Shown here in pieces: positions 22,315 through 34,038 of a DNA stretch of 64,000 bases. Origin of the DNA: Miltochrista miniata (Eukaryota; Arthropoda; Insecta; Lepidoptera; Erebidae); contig OW121755.1 in the NCBI GenBank assembly GCA_933228765.1, forward strand, positions 15,292,184-15,356,183, read 5' to 3'. The notes beneath the pieces are model-generated. The model saw only the letters and a list, made by a program, of their open reading frames with translations. It did no database searches and had not been told where the DNA came from. The position numbers and the translations under genes were made by a program. Every line of letters begins with the position of its first letter. The first letter of the stretch is position 1.

Positions 22315-22535
22315 GGAATTACATGATAATTTTTCAATCCAATATGGCCGCCGCGCTGGAATTACAAAATTACATTATGGGTATCGCTTAAGGGGTTTTC
22401 GAGTATGCTGAGTATGAATTACATGATAATTTTGCAATACAATATGGCCGCCATGCCGTATTTACAAAATTTCACGACGGGTATCGTTTAAGGGGTTTGA
22501 GTATTGTGAATACGAATTACATAAAATTTGGCAAT
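22315..22535 (-). repeat. ~100-bp repeat units (inverted orientation), left foldback arm
   Basis: Two-plus units with AATATGGCCGCC, ATTATGGGTATCGCTTAAGG and TATGCTGAGTATGAATTACA. They are the reverse-strand version of the array at 32790-33098 and 40588-41162 (GGCGGCCATTTTGGATTGCA; ACTCAGCATACC). Confidence 0.8.
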
Positions 22536-22929
22536 TTTTTTCAATTTTTCAATTTATTTATTTCAGTATCATAACATGAACTATTATTCTATTTTACAGG
22601 CAATGAAAGTAGCACAGTAAGGTGGACGCTTCTGGAAAATAGAGTTAACGACGGTGTCTGTGCTAGTATAAACTGTGTGACAGACACCGGCGACTTCCCT
22701 TGATGAGTAACAAATTATTCAATTTCAGAGCGAACACCAAAAGATAATATGTCAAAAATAAATTATACCAATACATATCAATTTAAAATATTCTTACATT
22801 AAAAATTAGGAAACAAATAAATTAATTATTATCATCGAAAATTGCTAAAATTAAATTATTGTCACCAAATAAAAAATTATCATTGAAAATTGGTAAAATT
22901 AAATTATTGGCATCAGAGAATAGGTGTAA

Positions 22930-22965
22930 AATCAATACACATGCAACCACAAATTTATAAAAAAA

Positions 22966-23002
<37 letters not shown>

Positions 23003-24135
23003 TGTGTGCGTGTGCGCGCGTGTATTTATGTGTGTATTGGTTACATAGTATTTCTCGCAAATAAGCCCTCTGTTTCCTCGAAGGACTTGCACCGGAGGTA
23101 CTGAAACACCACACGTTTGCACTTCGACATTGGTAGGGAATATATGTTGCACAATTTGTTGACCTTCCCATAGAGCCAACTGCTGAGGCTGTGATAGTGT
23201 CGACCAGCCAAGGCGGTACCTATACGCTCGTTCGGGCACACGCAAATCCCACGACGACGTTTGCTTGCCACCACTGGAGGCTTGTACACCAATGTGGAGT
23301 GCTTACGGAGAATGATGTGGAGTGCACAGAGCTGTCTCACAGTTAGTACAGGAATGTCTTTATAGACCTCTGCAGTTGGATATCGATACGGTTTATTGAG
23401 CATAACTTTTAAGACAGCCCTCTGGGCTCTTTCTAACCGTAGCAAGGAACTCTTAAATGTGCCACCCCACACTGGTATGCAGTATGTCAACAGCGATTGG
23501 ACCAAGGCTAGGTATACTGTTTTTAGGAGTAGTGGATCAGCCACACCCCTCAACATCTTCATAGGAAATATAAGTTTCCGGACACTGTTACATCAATCTG
23601 CTTCTGCCAAGTGAGTGTGCTATCAATATGCACCCCCAAGTATCTCACACATGATGCTCTTTGAATAATAGGGCAATCGCAGGCACAGCCCGTGACTGCA
23701 TAACAACTATGAGCTTTGATATCGGGGATATTTGGTCTAGTTGCACTGTTAGCTGAAAAAGTGATGTAGTTGGTTTTTTCAGTATTGAGTGTCAAAGAAA
23801 TTACAGGCAAGCCATTCCATTATAGTGCCAAGTGCTTTTTCTGCACGTTGATGCACCGCATCCCAGGTGTTCGCGCCAATAATAAGTGCTGTATCGTCCG
23901 CGTAAGCAAGGATCCTGCAATTTGGAATTGAGAGCTGACAGAGCCTGTTTATATAAACAAGGAACAACGTGGGACCCAGGACACTGCCCTGCGGCACACC
24001 GAAAGTAAGATTTTCATCATTGCTAATGTACGATTCTATTTTTACTCTTTGTGTGCGATTTGTCAAATAGTCCCGAAATATGTCCAGTCCAATATGGCCA
24101 CGGTAAAATTTTGGAATAACGGTGAAGTGGCCATG
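22930..24135 (-). pseudogene. 5'-truncated LINE, RT C-terminal half, minus strand
   Basis: Three frame segments (24204-23779, 23810-23559, 23562-23041) read consecutively with small frameshifts. The motifs in order are YLTNRTQRV, FGVPQGSVLGPTLFLVYIN (motif B), ILAYADDTALIIGA (catalytic YADD), TEKTNYITFS, VRYLGVHIDS, SLLTYCIPVWGG and RLERAQRAVLKVML. This is a Jockey/CR1-group non-LTR RT. It is truncated at about 24135, where it joins a ~100-bp repeat unit, and terminates in a TG/CA-rich microsatellite (22966-23010) on its 3' side. Confidence 0.85.
22966..23010. repeat. (TG)n microsatellite
   Basis: About sixteen TG units with TTTGTG and GCGTG interruptions at the 3' side of the minus-strand LINE. 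Confidence 0.95.
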
Positions 24136-24250
24136 TTGGATTGCAAAATTATCATGATATTCGTAGTCAGCATACTTAAAAACCCATAAAACGATACCCA
24201 TCATGAAATTTCGTAATTACAGCGCGGCGGCCATATTGGATTGCAAAGGA
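24080..24250 (+). repeat. ~100-bp repeat units flanking the LINE 5' truncation
   Basis: Contains CAATATGGCCACGGTAAAAT, GGCCATGTTGGATTGCAAAA, CATACTTAAAAACCCATAAA and GCGCGGCGGCCATATTGGA: about 1.7 units of the dispersed ~100-bp family. Confidence 0.75.
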
Positions 24251-24594
24251 GATCATTCACGTTTCATACATTTTTGGGCCAATTTTGAAAGTGCCGGCCA
24301 GAAAAAAAAAATCTAATATTCGGATAGAACACACAATTTCTGGCAAAAAATACTATTACATTAACCCTGTGCGTGCTATGGTTTTGTTGTTACATGCTTT
24401 TAAAATACGAGAAAAATGTTATTTTGATGATGTATTTTATCACTTGAGTAGTGATTTGTTTTTACGTTATCCTATTGTAATAAGAAAGAATTATCATTTT
24501 ATTAATTATCTACGTACCTACGCACAAACAAAACGTACCTAACGATTCACAACAAATCCAAACTTGTTTCAAAAAACTTAGACAAAGATGCCGC

Positions 24595-26745
24595 GCGCGC
24601 AGCCGCCCAGACTCAAGCGACAGGTACCTGGCGAATCACCCCGCCACCTTCCGACGCCCGATGGGTGCGATGGGGCCCTACCAGTGGTGCACCTGCTGAT
24701 AAACGGACGAGGTCATGGCGCACAAAAAAGGAAAATTCGAAACTAAACCCTGTACCAACCCGTCTGGCCAGCGTGATACAGTAAGGCCAAATATCCTCCT
24801 ATGATACACACAACAAAACAACAGCCCCCAGTTCACGGCACTCCCGCTGTTCCCGATCACGGCAGCGGTCGGAGTGACGGCGGGAGGGGGGGTGCTAAGA
24901 ATCTCCGGGTTACGGGAGGCTGCCATACAAAACTGACCCTGGCTACGTTTAATGGAATTACTCTGCGCCTGGACGAGCGGCTCACCGAACTCGAGGTAGA
25001 ACTAGGTCGTATTAACTGGCACATCCAGTATTGTGCGAGGTCCAAAGAAAGGGGGAGGACACGCTAACCCTTGCATCAGGCGACCTGTTTTACTTTCGGG
25101 AAGGTGACGGAAGACATTCTTCCGAGGGCGGGATTGGCTTTATGGTGAAAAAGGACCTCGTTTGCAGTTTTGTGGAGATCAGCAGTGTTTCCCATCGGGT
25201 AGCGTACTCAATACTGAGACTCACCAACAGGTACACCCTGAAGGTGATACAAGTGTACGCTCCGACCTAGAAAAGCACTGTCGAGGCAGTTAAGACCGTG
25301 TATGTATTATGACCGTGGACATAGCAAAAGCACTACATGGTACTGCCAAGACTCACTACAGCCTTGTGATGGAGGACTTCAATGCCAAAGTGGGAGTTCA
25401 AGAAGGCGGCGAAACGAATATCGGCCCCTTTGGTGTAGGGCGCTGAAATGACCGGGGCCATATGCTTGTCAGTTTTCTTGGTCTCAGAGGCTCTTCTTGA
25501 TGAACGCTATCTTTAAGAAGAAGCCCCACAGAAAATGGACTTGGCGATGCCCCGACAAGGTCACAAGGAACGTGATAGACTTCATCATGACGGACAGGCA
25601 GTCTATATTTAGAGATGTTTCTGTGGTTAACAGGTTTAATACCGGTGGTGATCACCGACTTGTACGAGCATCTCTGAATTTGGACTTCCGAGCTAAAAGA
25701 GCCCGTATGATGAAGCCTACTCTCCGACCTACCGCGCTCCAGTTAGCCTCAGGGGCTGAGAGGTTCCAGTTAGAACTTCAAAATCGTTTTGATCTGCTGG
25801 AAACCACTGGCAATATTCACGATAAGGCCGACAATGTGGTCAGGACGTTACAGCAAGTGTCCCGAAGGTTTTTGTTCGGAAAAAGCAATAACAGGTGCTC
25901 TAAGCTCTCGCCCGAGACTCTCGAACTTATGAGAATAAGACGGGAAACGCCATCTACGCACTCGTCTTCGTCAGACCAGCGGGATCTAAATCTCAGAACA
26001 CGAAAGCTGATACGACGCGACCTTAGACGCTATAACAGCAGCATCGTCGAGGCAGCGATCGAGCAGAACGGGGGTACCAAAGTAATTGCCCAACAGCTTG
26101 GAAGACCCCGTCTGATGAAACTGAAGACAGCGGATGGCAGAACTGTGACCTGAAGGTTCGAGATTCTCGAGGAAATAAAGAGCTTTTACAGAGACCTTTA
26201 TGCATCACGGACAAAAAGGCCGACGAGTAGGACCCTACTGATTGTGACCACCGAGTCCCGCTATCGCACCACTATAGCGAGGACATTTCGGACATCGATC
26301 AGAGCGAGGTGAGGGCGGCTCTCGGGCAACTTAAAAACAACAAGTTCCCTGGGGAGGACGGAATTACAACTGAACTACTGAAGGCGGGTGGGGGGGCTCC
26401 GGTTCTCAACGAGCTGATGAGTTTATTTAATAGCGTCCTCCAACAGGGACAAACACCTGAAGCGTGGCTCTGTTCTTCAAGAAAGGTGATAAGACCTTGC
26501 TGAGGAATTACAGACCCATCTCACTCCTGAGCCATGTTTACAAGTTGTTCTTGAGAGTAATCACAAACCGCCTCGCCGAAAGGCTCGACGAGTTTCAGCT
26601 AAAGGAGCAAGCCGGATTTCGAAAACGCTTCAGAACCGTGGACCACATCCATACTGTACGGCAGATTGTGCAGAAAACAAACGAGTACAATCAGCCGCTG
26701 TGTATGGCTTTTGCGGACTACGAGAAGGCCTTTGACTCTGTCGAA
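24595..26745 (+). pseudogene. RTE LINE, 3'-truncated and frameshifted
   Basis: The endonuclease part starts near 24920 (KLTLATFNGITLRLDERL) and continues in another frame with GEDTLTLASGDLFYFREGD and YTLKVIQVYAP. These are followed by a DFNAKVGVQ motif (about 25380), WTWRCPDKVTRNVIDFIMT and GGDHRLVRASLNLDF (DH pair). The RT begins with NKFPGEDGITTELLKA, KTLLRNYRPISLLSHVYKLF and FADYEKAFDSVE (motif A) and then ends abruptly at 26743, before YADD. At least four frameshifts or stops break it. It occupies the centre of the large inverted-repeat structure. Confidence 0.88.
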
Positions 26746-27114
26746 ATAAAATACTCTTTATCTTTATTTTACATGCTTCTTTATGTAGGAACGAGAAATC
26801 AAAATTGGGCATAAAATATGCCTCTGCCTCACCCTTCGGAGAAACAGGTTTAATTATATGTATGTGTGCTTATATGTGTGCTGAAAGACATAATTAATAA
26901 AACAAAACACTATTCAACTGCTCATATCAATTAGAATGACACCTTCGATATAACATTTTTCACGAATTTTAAAAGCATGTAACTAAAAAACCATAGCACG
27001 CACAGGGTTAATGTAGTAGTATTTTTTGCTAGAAATTGTGTGTTCTATGCGAATATCACATTTTCTTTTTCTGGCCGGCACTTTCAGTTTTTGGTCCAAA
27101 ATGAATGATGTCCT

Positions 27115-27330
27115 TTATCATGTAATTCGTACTCAGCAAACGAAGTAACCCTTAAATGATACCCATCAAGTAATTTTATAATTACAGCGCGGCGGCCACA
27201 TTGGATCTCAAAATCCTCATGCAATTCGTACTCAGCATACTAAAAAACCCCTAAAACGATACCCATCATGAAATTTTGTGAATACGGTGCGGCGGCGGCC
27301 ATGTTGGATTGCAAATTAACATGTATTTTC
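27115..27330 (+). repeat. ~100-bp repeat units, right foldback arm
   Basis: Two units with GATACCCATCA, AGCGCGGCGGCCACATTGGA, ATTCGTACTCAGCATACTAA and GGCCATGTTGGATTGCAAAT. Inverted partner of 22315-22535. Confidence 0.8.
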
Positions 27331-27749
27331 GTATGGTCCCGAGGCGCTAGCCCGGAAAGTCTTTTCCAAACCACGAAATAAATTTTATTCGCAGTTTGCA
27401 CTAGTCTTCTTCTTTAATAGTAAAGCCATCAATAATGTTTCCTGGTCAGAATCTATTTTGTTAACGATGATACCAAAACGCCAACGAAGTTGTGTGACGC
27501 TAGCGCGGCGTATACGTCGCGTCTACGCCACGCATACGTCCATCGAACGCCTACGCTAGTGTGAAGGCGCACTGGAAGCGAAGCAGGGAGCGAAGCGAAG
27601 CGGAGCTCACGCCTTAGTCTTCGTGGTTTTTTTATAAACCAACCAGAAGTAGGAGCCCCTCCGTCGAGCTATAGCTAAAAATCAAAACATTCGGTTGCTA
27701 TTGCTACTTAAAAAAAAGTGAAATAAGAATTTGTGACAATTTTACAATA

Positions 27750-27980
27750 ACCCTCATGTACTGCTCGTTCGCTCTAACTTTGCCACTCGGCTCCATACTA
27801 AAGTCGAATTTTTAATTAGACGAAGTAAATTGACAGCAACTAATGTCACTTCTTCATACAATGTTGCGTATTTTCTATGACGAAGTGACATTAGCTACTG
27901 TCAATTTACTTCGTCTAATTAACAATTCGGGTATACGCCTCTACGCCAGCGGCAAAGTTAGAGCGAACGGGTAGTACATG
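27750..27980. repeat. Nested palindrome, ~40-bp inner arms
   Basis: Inner arm AATTAGACGAAGTAAATTGA continuing through AATGTCACTTC (27814-27852) pairs with GAAGTGACATTAG to TTACTTCGTCTAATT (27881-27920). An outer arm CGTTCGCTCTAACTTTGCC (27766-27784) pairs with GGCAAAGTTAGAGCGAACG (27951-27969). Probably a small foldback MITE within the right arm of the larger structure. Confidence 0.85.
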
Positions 27981-28099
27981 TGACGAATTTACACGTATTT
28001 TTTATACATGTGACGAATTTACTTTCCATGTATGGATTTTTCAAAATATGACGAATTTACTTTGTGACGAATGTACAATAACCCGTCCGTTGTTATTAA

Positions 28100-30020
28100 A
28101 GTTTAACAACCTCTGCTCTAAAAACACTTTAAATTAAAGGTAGGACAGACTCTTACCAGGTGGAGTCGATGTAAATAAATAGGTATGGTTTCTTTGACCA
28201 AACTTTAACCTAATCTATTTTGTTTTTTTTTATTTTGTGGCAGCAGGCGGGGGGCCGCGGGGGGGTCAAACCGGGGCCCATACACCGGACGGCACTTTCC
28301 ATTGTCCAAATACATAACATACAATTGAACAATTTTTTCAAGCCACCCATAAGGACTTCAACTTGGCGTAACGATTGTCATTTTGCTGACGACCAGGTTT
28401 CATTTCAAGATTCCTTCTCTACGCAATCTGGATCGTTTCACGACACCCACAGCATGAATAATCGGGTTACGACATTTTGTCTTTTTTTTCGTCGCCACAC
28501 AGGGCTCCAGACGGGGATTCTTGTCCAAATAGGTACTGTTATAATGTGTGCCGCGAGATTTTATTGGCAGATTCCAGAATCCGTCAATGAGGGATTCACG
28601 TCTACTCCCACCTGTTCTGTTGAGTAGTTCTGTTAACAGAACTAATGGTAATTTTTTTCCCGTTAGTCCTGTTCACAGAACAAATCAATTATATTATGAT
28701 CACATCACAGTCACCAGTAACAATAGAAAATTTTGAAATCCCCAATTTGAAAATTCTATATTTTTTCTCAAAAATTATACATCTCTGCATGTTGAGACTT
28801 AAGACATTGTGTGTGTGGATGTAATAATGTAACCTTTCTGTGAATAAATGAAAACACAACAACAATAACAACTCCCAACTTGAATCCACTCCCTAATCTC
28901 ATCTAGCCTCCGTAAGGTGAACTGTACTGGAACTGAGAGGTTATTGAGACCAGATGCTTACTGAGCTCTAGAAAGAATCCCCTGAACTTTAAATTATGTT
29001 TTTTTAAGTGGGGCAGAAACATTATTCATCATATGGACACAGGCTCACACTCCTTCATACACCATAACACTTGTTGGTTGCATACTATACTTTAAATAAT
29101 CATGTTACAGTGCAACCTTAATATAACGAACCTCAATTTAACGATTTCCTCGATTAAGAAGAGTCAATGTAAATTATACCTCTACATTATGAACTTTTTT
29201 TTATGAACAACCTTTTATAACGAAAGTTCAACTATCAAAAAAAGTGTAAATACCTCTCATTAACGAATTTTTTTTAACCAAATACGGATGTTGAATAACC
29301 TCCCGGTTGGCTCTAATAAATTCTGTCACCCACATATACGCCAATTCACGGCTTTTCGAAAATCTTCAATTAAATATTTTAACGGTAATATCTTTTTTTA
29401 AAGTAGTGTCGTTATTCAAATCAAATATTTTGCTGTATAGGCTTAACTTTAGATTAGCTGCCATCGAGTTTGAGGTTCATATTTTTTATACACAAAGCTA
29501 ATATTATTAGAAGCCTCCACGCGAAGTTTTAACTTGCGGAGATTAATGGTTAACGAGAAAAAAAATAATGAAAATCGTAAAAAAACACCAATAATTTGTC
29601 ACTTTTCACCACAGAACACAAACACTCCCAATGTTTTTGACATTCGGCTCGTCCAATGCGTTTTGTTTTACGTAACATTAACGCATAACAATGTTTTACT
29701 TCATTTAAAAATTTAATTAATAATGATATTTAGTTATTAAGTTAAATTTTATGCATATTTTATTATATTACGTATATTTATATAAATGAATGCTATTAAA
29801 TATTATAATAATTTAATGACGGTTGCCGATATGTGAAACTAAACGTAAAACGTCGTACGCATTCTATGGGTTGGTCAAGGTCAACCCTTTCAAATGACAC
29901 CCTATTTGTGAATTTGTGTCTTGTATAGGAGACGCGTAGTTTTTTTTTCAACCCCAGGTCGGCATTTGAATTACGCGCATCCCTAATTCAACCATAAATT
30001 AGTACTTAATGGTTAACACC
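28100..30020. other. Mostly unique AT-rich DNA
   Basis: A G-rich patch at 28243-28285 and low-complexity TTTTTT runs; short ORFs without family features. No gene supported. Confidence 0.4.
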
Positions 30021-30029
30021 CCGACTCGG

Positions 30030-30100
30030 ATAGGTTAGGTTAGAAGGCTAAGGCGGGAGCGAAGCGGAGCGGAGCTCCCGCCTTAGCTTTCGTGGTTTTT
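30030..30100. repeat. TAGGTTAGGTTAGAAGGC plus GC hairpin module
   Basis: GGTTAGGTTAG is followed by AAGGCTAAGGCGGGAGC (30044-30060), which pairs with GCTCCCGCCTTAGCTTT (30074-30090), then GTGGTTTTTT. The same module is in both arms of the 17760-18708 foldback and, diverged, in both arms of 21667-28085. Confidence 0.85.
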
Positions 30101-30219
30101 TTTTTTTGGCTTGTCGACGAGTTCTTATTTGGAGAACGATTACCTAAGTCGTCGATTTTATTGAACATAACCTCAAAAAATAAAAATCTAAATTTAAGGT
30201 AACTATTGATTTCCTAACT

Positions 30220-30400
30220 TTGGGGAGGGGTCAGGGGGATTCCCCCCTCCCCCTCCATTTTCCATCTTCCAATTTCGACCTTGAAATCGATTTCAAACCA
30301 AGAAAATGCGAAAGTTAGGTCCGCAACTTTTCCGTCAAGGGGGGGGTTCTACACACCCCCCTCCCCCCTCCAGCCCCCCTCCCACCACTTAAATCGTGGG
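30220..30400. other. Strand-asymmetric C/G-run segment
   Basis: GGGGAGGGGTCAGGGGGATTC, CCCCCCTCCCCCTCC and CCCCCCTCCCACC runs; low complexity, no gene. Confidence 0.6.
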
Positions 30401-31153
30401 ATAGTAATCCGAAGTCCTACCGCTGTATACATTGATAGGTTGATACATAAAATAAAAATGATTTTAATTTGTGATACTTTGAAGTATTTATTTATTTAAC
30501 GAAAGAAATCTTACAATTACAAAATATTCGAGTATGCAACGCGGTACAGCACTACAGCACTTTGAATCAGTGTTTTGCTATCAAAATATTATTTACCGAT
30601 GAAAATAAATATCATTATTCTTTTAAGTTTGCTTACGAGAATCATGTTTACAACATGGTACTGCACATTTCACCATGATAAACAAAAAAATCAATTAGAT
30701 ACAGTAACAGAAACAATCAGCGCTTGTAACGTTTTGTGACTGATAGTGTCTCACTTGCAATTTCGAGACTGTGCATACCGGTGCTTACCGTTCAGACTCG
30801 CGCGCACTCTCTCTATAGCTTAATGTTCCTTCTATGGTGAATTATTTTAAGTACAAAACAGACAAATGATTCAAAGTAATACTAAAAAATACTAACGGCT
30901 AGAACTTGACTAAACACTAAAATAAACAATTTATTTTTTTAAATAGGTTCTTTTTCCACTAGCTCTATCTATTGCCTTGTGAACTGGCATAAAAATGAAG
31001 AAACAATAATCTTGATTTACATAAGACTAGTGTAGTTTTGTGATCTAGGTACATGAATAGAGCTAGTTTGATTTTGGATTTGGAAAAGTATTTTCTTTAG
31101 ATGGGGAAAGTTTTAGGACTGGAGAGTGAAATAGACTAATTGCTTTTTCACAA

Positions 31154-31265
31154 ATTGAATGTGACACCAAGACACTTCTTCCAAAAAATGAATTCTTTCA
31201 CCATACTACCTATGTCTTGAGACGACAAGGCGACTTTGGCACCATCTTCTGCTATCTTTGTAAGT
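31154..31265 (-). other. Possible terminal coding exon (unidentified)
   Basis: On the minus strand an open stretch reads KIAEDGAKVALSSQDIGSMV then KEFIFWKKCLGVTFNL before a TGA near 31156. Its composition looks protein-like. The nearest clean AG acceptor is ambiguous and no family is recognised. Treat as a hint of a host gene. Confidence 0.25.
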
Positions 31266-31675
31266 TACACCGACTGATAATTATCATATTAATTTTGTGA
31301 TTGCATACTAATTGCTTTTCAAAATTATCTCTAATTACTTTTATCCTGTGATTATTATCTTACTCCCGTGGGAAAATATTGGAGCATACCGCAGACAATA
31401 TCTACCTACCTACTTTACCTTTGTGTATGTATAAATCTATGTATAATTCATGTTTACAAAGAGTTGCAAAGCTTATCCTCAATACTTTATTGACTTAACT
31501 GGCCAACTATACTGACTCTATATGTTTGGCCAATTAAGTGATAATATAGGGCATAATAATTTTAAATTTCTCAATGTAAATTTGTTACTATTTTAATGTG
31601 ACATGACTGTACATAGATATTTATTGTTTATGTACATACTATTACAAAATAGACAATAAATAACTTACCATGAAT

Positions 31676-31735
31676 GACATGAAGTAATCCTGTTGTGAAG
31701 AAGATGCCTGCTTGATGAATTCCTCATTTATTATT
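31676..31735 (-). other. Possible internal exon with GTAAGT donor
   Basis: Minus-strand EEFIKQASSSQQDYFMSFM is followed directly by GTAAGT (consensus donor) at about 31670-31675. A possible acceptor AATAG lies about 30 nt upstream. Could belong with 31154-31265 and the GC-rich segment at 32440-32540. Confidence 0.25.
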
Positions 31736-32439
31736 CATAGTACACTATTTTCAGTATCAAATAATTAAACCACTTTGTTTCAATGTCATTTCAAATGTAC
31801 ATAAACTGGATATTAACTTCGAAAATGTTTACAAAGGAATCAAGCTTGAATCGCATAGTCAGTAGGTTGGATTCTAAAAATACATCAACATGATAAAACG
31901 TATGAGTGTGGTAACTTACAACAACATCAAAATGTACGTAGGCATTGTGTAGCAAAACGGACTGGGTTATAGATCTGGACTACGCAGCTCAAGAGCTACG
32001 ATCTACGAGCAAATTCTAAGCTAAAAAATAGTGAAGCACAACCAAAAAAATATACATATTATCATTTTACGAATAAATAGGATTGCACTGTTCCGAGCTT
32101 GATGTGTTGTTTAGTATCATGCTGATCACGCAATATTTTCGAATCAGTGGATGAATTGTTTCAAATCTGGTGGATTTATTACATGTGAATTACTAAACTT
32201 GGAAGATTATATTAAAACTGGGCTAAAGAAAGTAGTAGACACTCATGACAAGAAATGACCATAATGTAAATGATAAATAATTACTTCAAAGAAATATAAA
32301 GATCTCCAAATTTATCCATAAGCGCTCAGTATTTATTTTAAATTCACATCACAATCACAAACCGAAACCCAAAATTTGAGTTATTTGGTCTAAAAATCAA
32401 ACTTTTCGTCCACTATCACAAAAAGCAAACAAAACGTGA

Positions 32440-32545
32440 AACAAAACTACGTTTCAGGACTAGGAGAGGAGGCCTCGGCCAGTCTCGCTCGCTCGCTCGG
32501 CACTCGGCACACTCCCATTCCCAATATTTTTAGTCTATGGCTTCG
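32440..32545 (-). promoter_or_regulatory. Possible GC-rich 5' end of a minus-strand transcript
   Basis: A CGAGCGAGCGAGCGAGACTGG-type, CpG-rich stretch stands out in an AT-rich background. It lies upstream (minus strand) of the two exon-like segments. No TATA box or initiator could be fixed; inference only. Confidence 0.2.
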
Positions 32546-32789
32546 TTTTATTTAAAAAAAGAACACTATGATACTTTTTATGGGCTCCCGACACGGTCAA
32601 TTGGGCATGACAAGTCTACGTGCTTGAGTCAAGTTATTGACCCTTTACCACGTACACTTGACGCTATCATCAATAAATCTTATTGTACGTCTGTGATAAA
32701 TCTACGGTTTGATGGGAATTGAAGTAGAAAAAAAAATAACGGCACTTGTATATATATATATATATATTAGACGACCTGTTAGGTTGGTA

Positions 32790-33098
32790 GCACACCAAAA
32801 AAAAACCCTATACGATATCCAACATGAAATTTTACAACAGTGGCACAGTGGCCATTTTGGATTAAAAAATTAACCCGAAATTCGTACTCAGCATACCAAA
32901 AACCCCCTATACGATTTCCAACATGAAATTTTACAACAATGGCACGGCGGCCATTTTGGAATCGAAAAATTAACCCGAAATTCGTACTCAGCATACCAGA
33001 AAACCCCTTATACGATATCCAACATGAAATTTCACAACAGTGGCACGGCGGCCATTGTGGATTTCAAAATTAACCCAAAATTCGTACTCAGCATACCA
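32790..33098 (+). repeat. ~100-bp tandem array, left part (split by LTR element)
   Basis: About three units of roughly 99 bp. Each has TACGATATCCAACATGAAAT, a GGCACGGCGGCCATTTTGGA word, TTAACCCGAAATTCGTACTC and AGCATACCA. The array resumes in phase at 40588. Confidence 0.92.
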
Positions 33099-34017
33099 TG
33101 TAGCATTTATTTTCTATAGATGCAGTATTTAGGATGTGAAAGCAGCCTTATCGAGTTATCTTTTTTTAATCGGTTGTCAGTGGTGACATTTCTGCTGTCA
33201 GATTGACAGGATGTCATAAGTTCGGTGACGAAGCGTTTCGCATTTAAAGGAACGGGTTTTTGTTAAGATTTTTCGTGAAAGACAAGACTTTTGACCGAGA
33301 CCTGCTTTGGGGTAGTTGGAGGTCCTTTGGCTTATGCTCTGAGACTGTGCCGCGAATCAGTTTTTCGCTCAAGCGCGATTATTTGTTGCCTCGCATGGTC
33401 TAGCGGGCTGTGATTGGGTTGCTGCATTGCATCTTACTACATTTTACCCAGAAAACTGGTGAGTCACTTCTTCTTTTGCAAAGCGGGTCGATTGTCGTCT
33501 GTCGCGCAGCCAAGATCTTAATTTGTCGTTTCTTTCATGACAGGGTTTTTTACTACGGGGCTAGTTGCCGGATGAGATATTTGGTGACGCACCTATAAGT
33601 TAGTGGGCTGCACGTGGTACGACAACGTGGAAGTGCGGACTACACGAGCTTCTCATGGGAGAGGTATCTGCCGTCATCACCTGGCAGTAACAACAGGCTC
33701 TCACTCAGCTCACTCTGCAGGCCAGTAAATCCACTACTTATGTGTAGCCTAGTAGTATTAATACCTGAGCCCTAACTTTACTTCTGTGTACCTGTGATAT
33801 TTGTGTCTATCAGTGAATAAGCTCTCTGTGTGTCTCTGTGTATCTCTGTGTACTTAGTAAATATATGTGTGTACACCCTATTGTCTGTTTTCGTGAGAGC
33901 CCTAGCCTACCCTTGCACACAGACTGGAAACTTAGAAATAAGGCGCCCTGGGATAGAGTTCTCTGCATAGCTACCTCGCGCTAGTTGGTGAGTAACACTG
34001 ATCATCTTAGTGTTACA
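33099..34017 (+). repeat. 5' LTR
   Basis: 919 bp, TGTAGCATTTATTTTC to CTTAGTGTTACA. Contains GTGTCTCTGTGTATCTCTGT repeats near the 3' end. Carries the presumed promoter; TSS not fixed. Confidence 0.96.
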
Positions 34018-34020
34018 AAT

Positions 34021-34038
34021 TGGCGCCCAACGTGGGGC
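34021..34038 (+). promoter_or_regulatory. Primer-binding site
   Basis: TGGCGCCCAACGTGGGGC begins three bases after the 5' LTR; TGGCGCC starts are typical of retroelement PBSs complementary to a tRNA 3' end. The priming tRNA was not assigned. Confidence 0.85.

Larger units (their letters stand above)
21667..28085. repeat. Large nested inverted-repeat (foldback) structure, ~6.4 kb
   Basis: Matching inverted blocks occur in mirror order. The outer block GTACATTCGTCACAAAGTAA (21671) is inverted at 28056-28075. A GC-rich block has GCGCCTTCACACTAGCG (21957) inverted at 27547-27563 and GATGGACGTATGCG inverted at 27530. The ~100-bp repeat units at 22315-22530 are inverted at 27120-27330. An inner block AAGTGCCGGCCAGAAA (24289) is inverted at 27060-27095, and CCCTGTGCGTGCTATGG (24365) is inverted at 26990. 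Two LINEs (22930-24135 minus, 24595-26745 plus) occupy the left arm and centre. No transposase seen. Confidence 0.75.

Noticed and set aside
21667..28085. CRISPR-like reading of regularly spaced repeats here and at 17778-18690
   Set aside because: Eukaryotic context, tandem units without unique spacers, no cas genes.
32749..32768. (TA)n tract as a promoter element
   Set aside because: A plain dinucleotide microsatellite with no gene start nearby.
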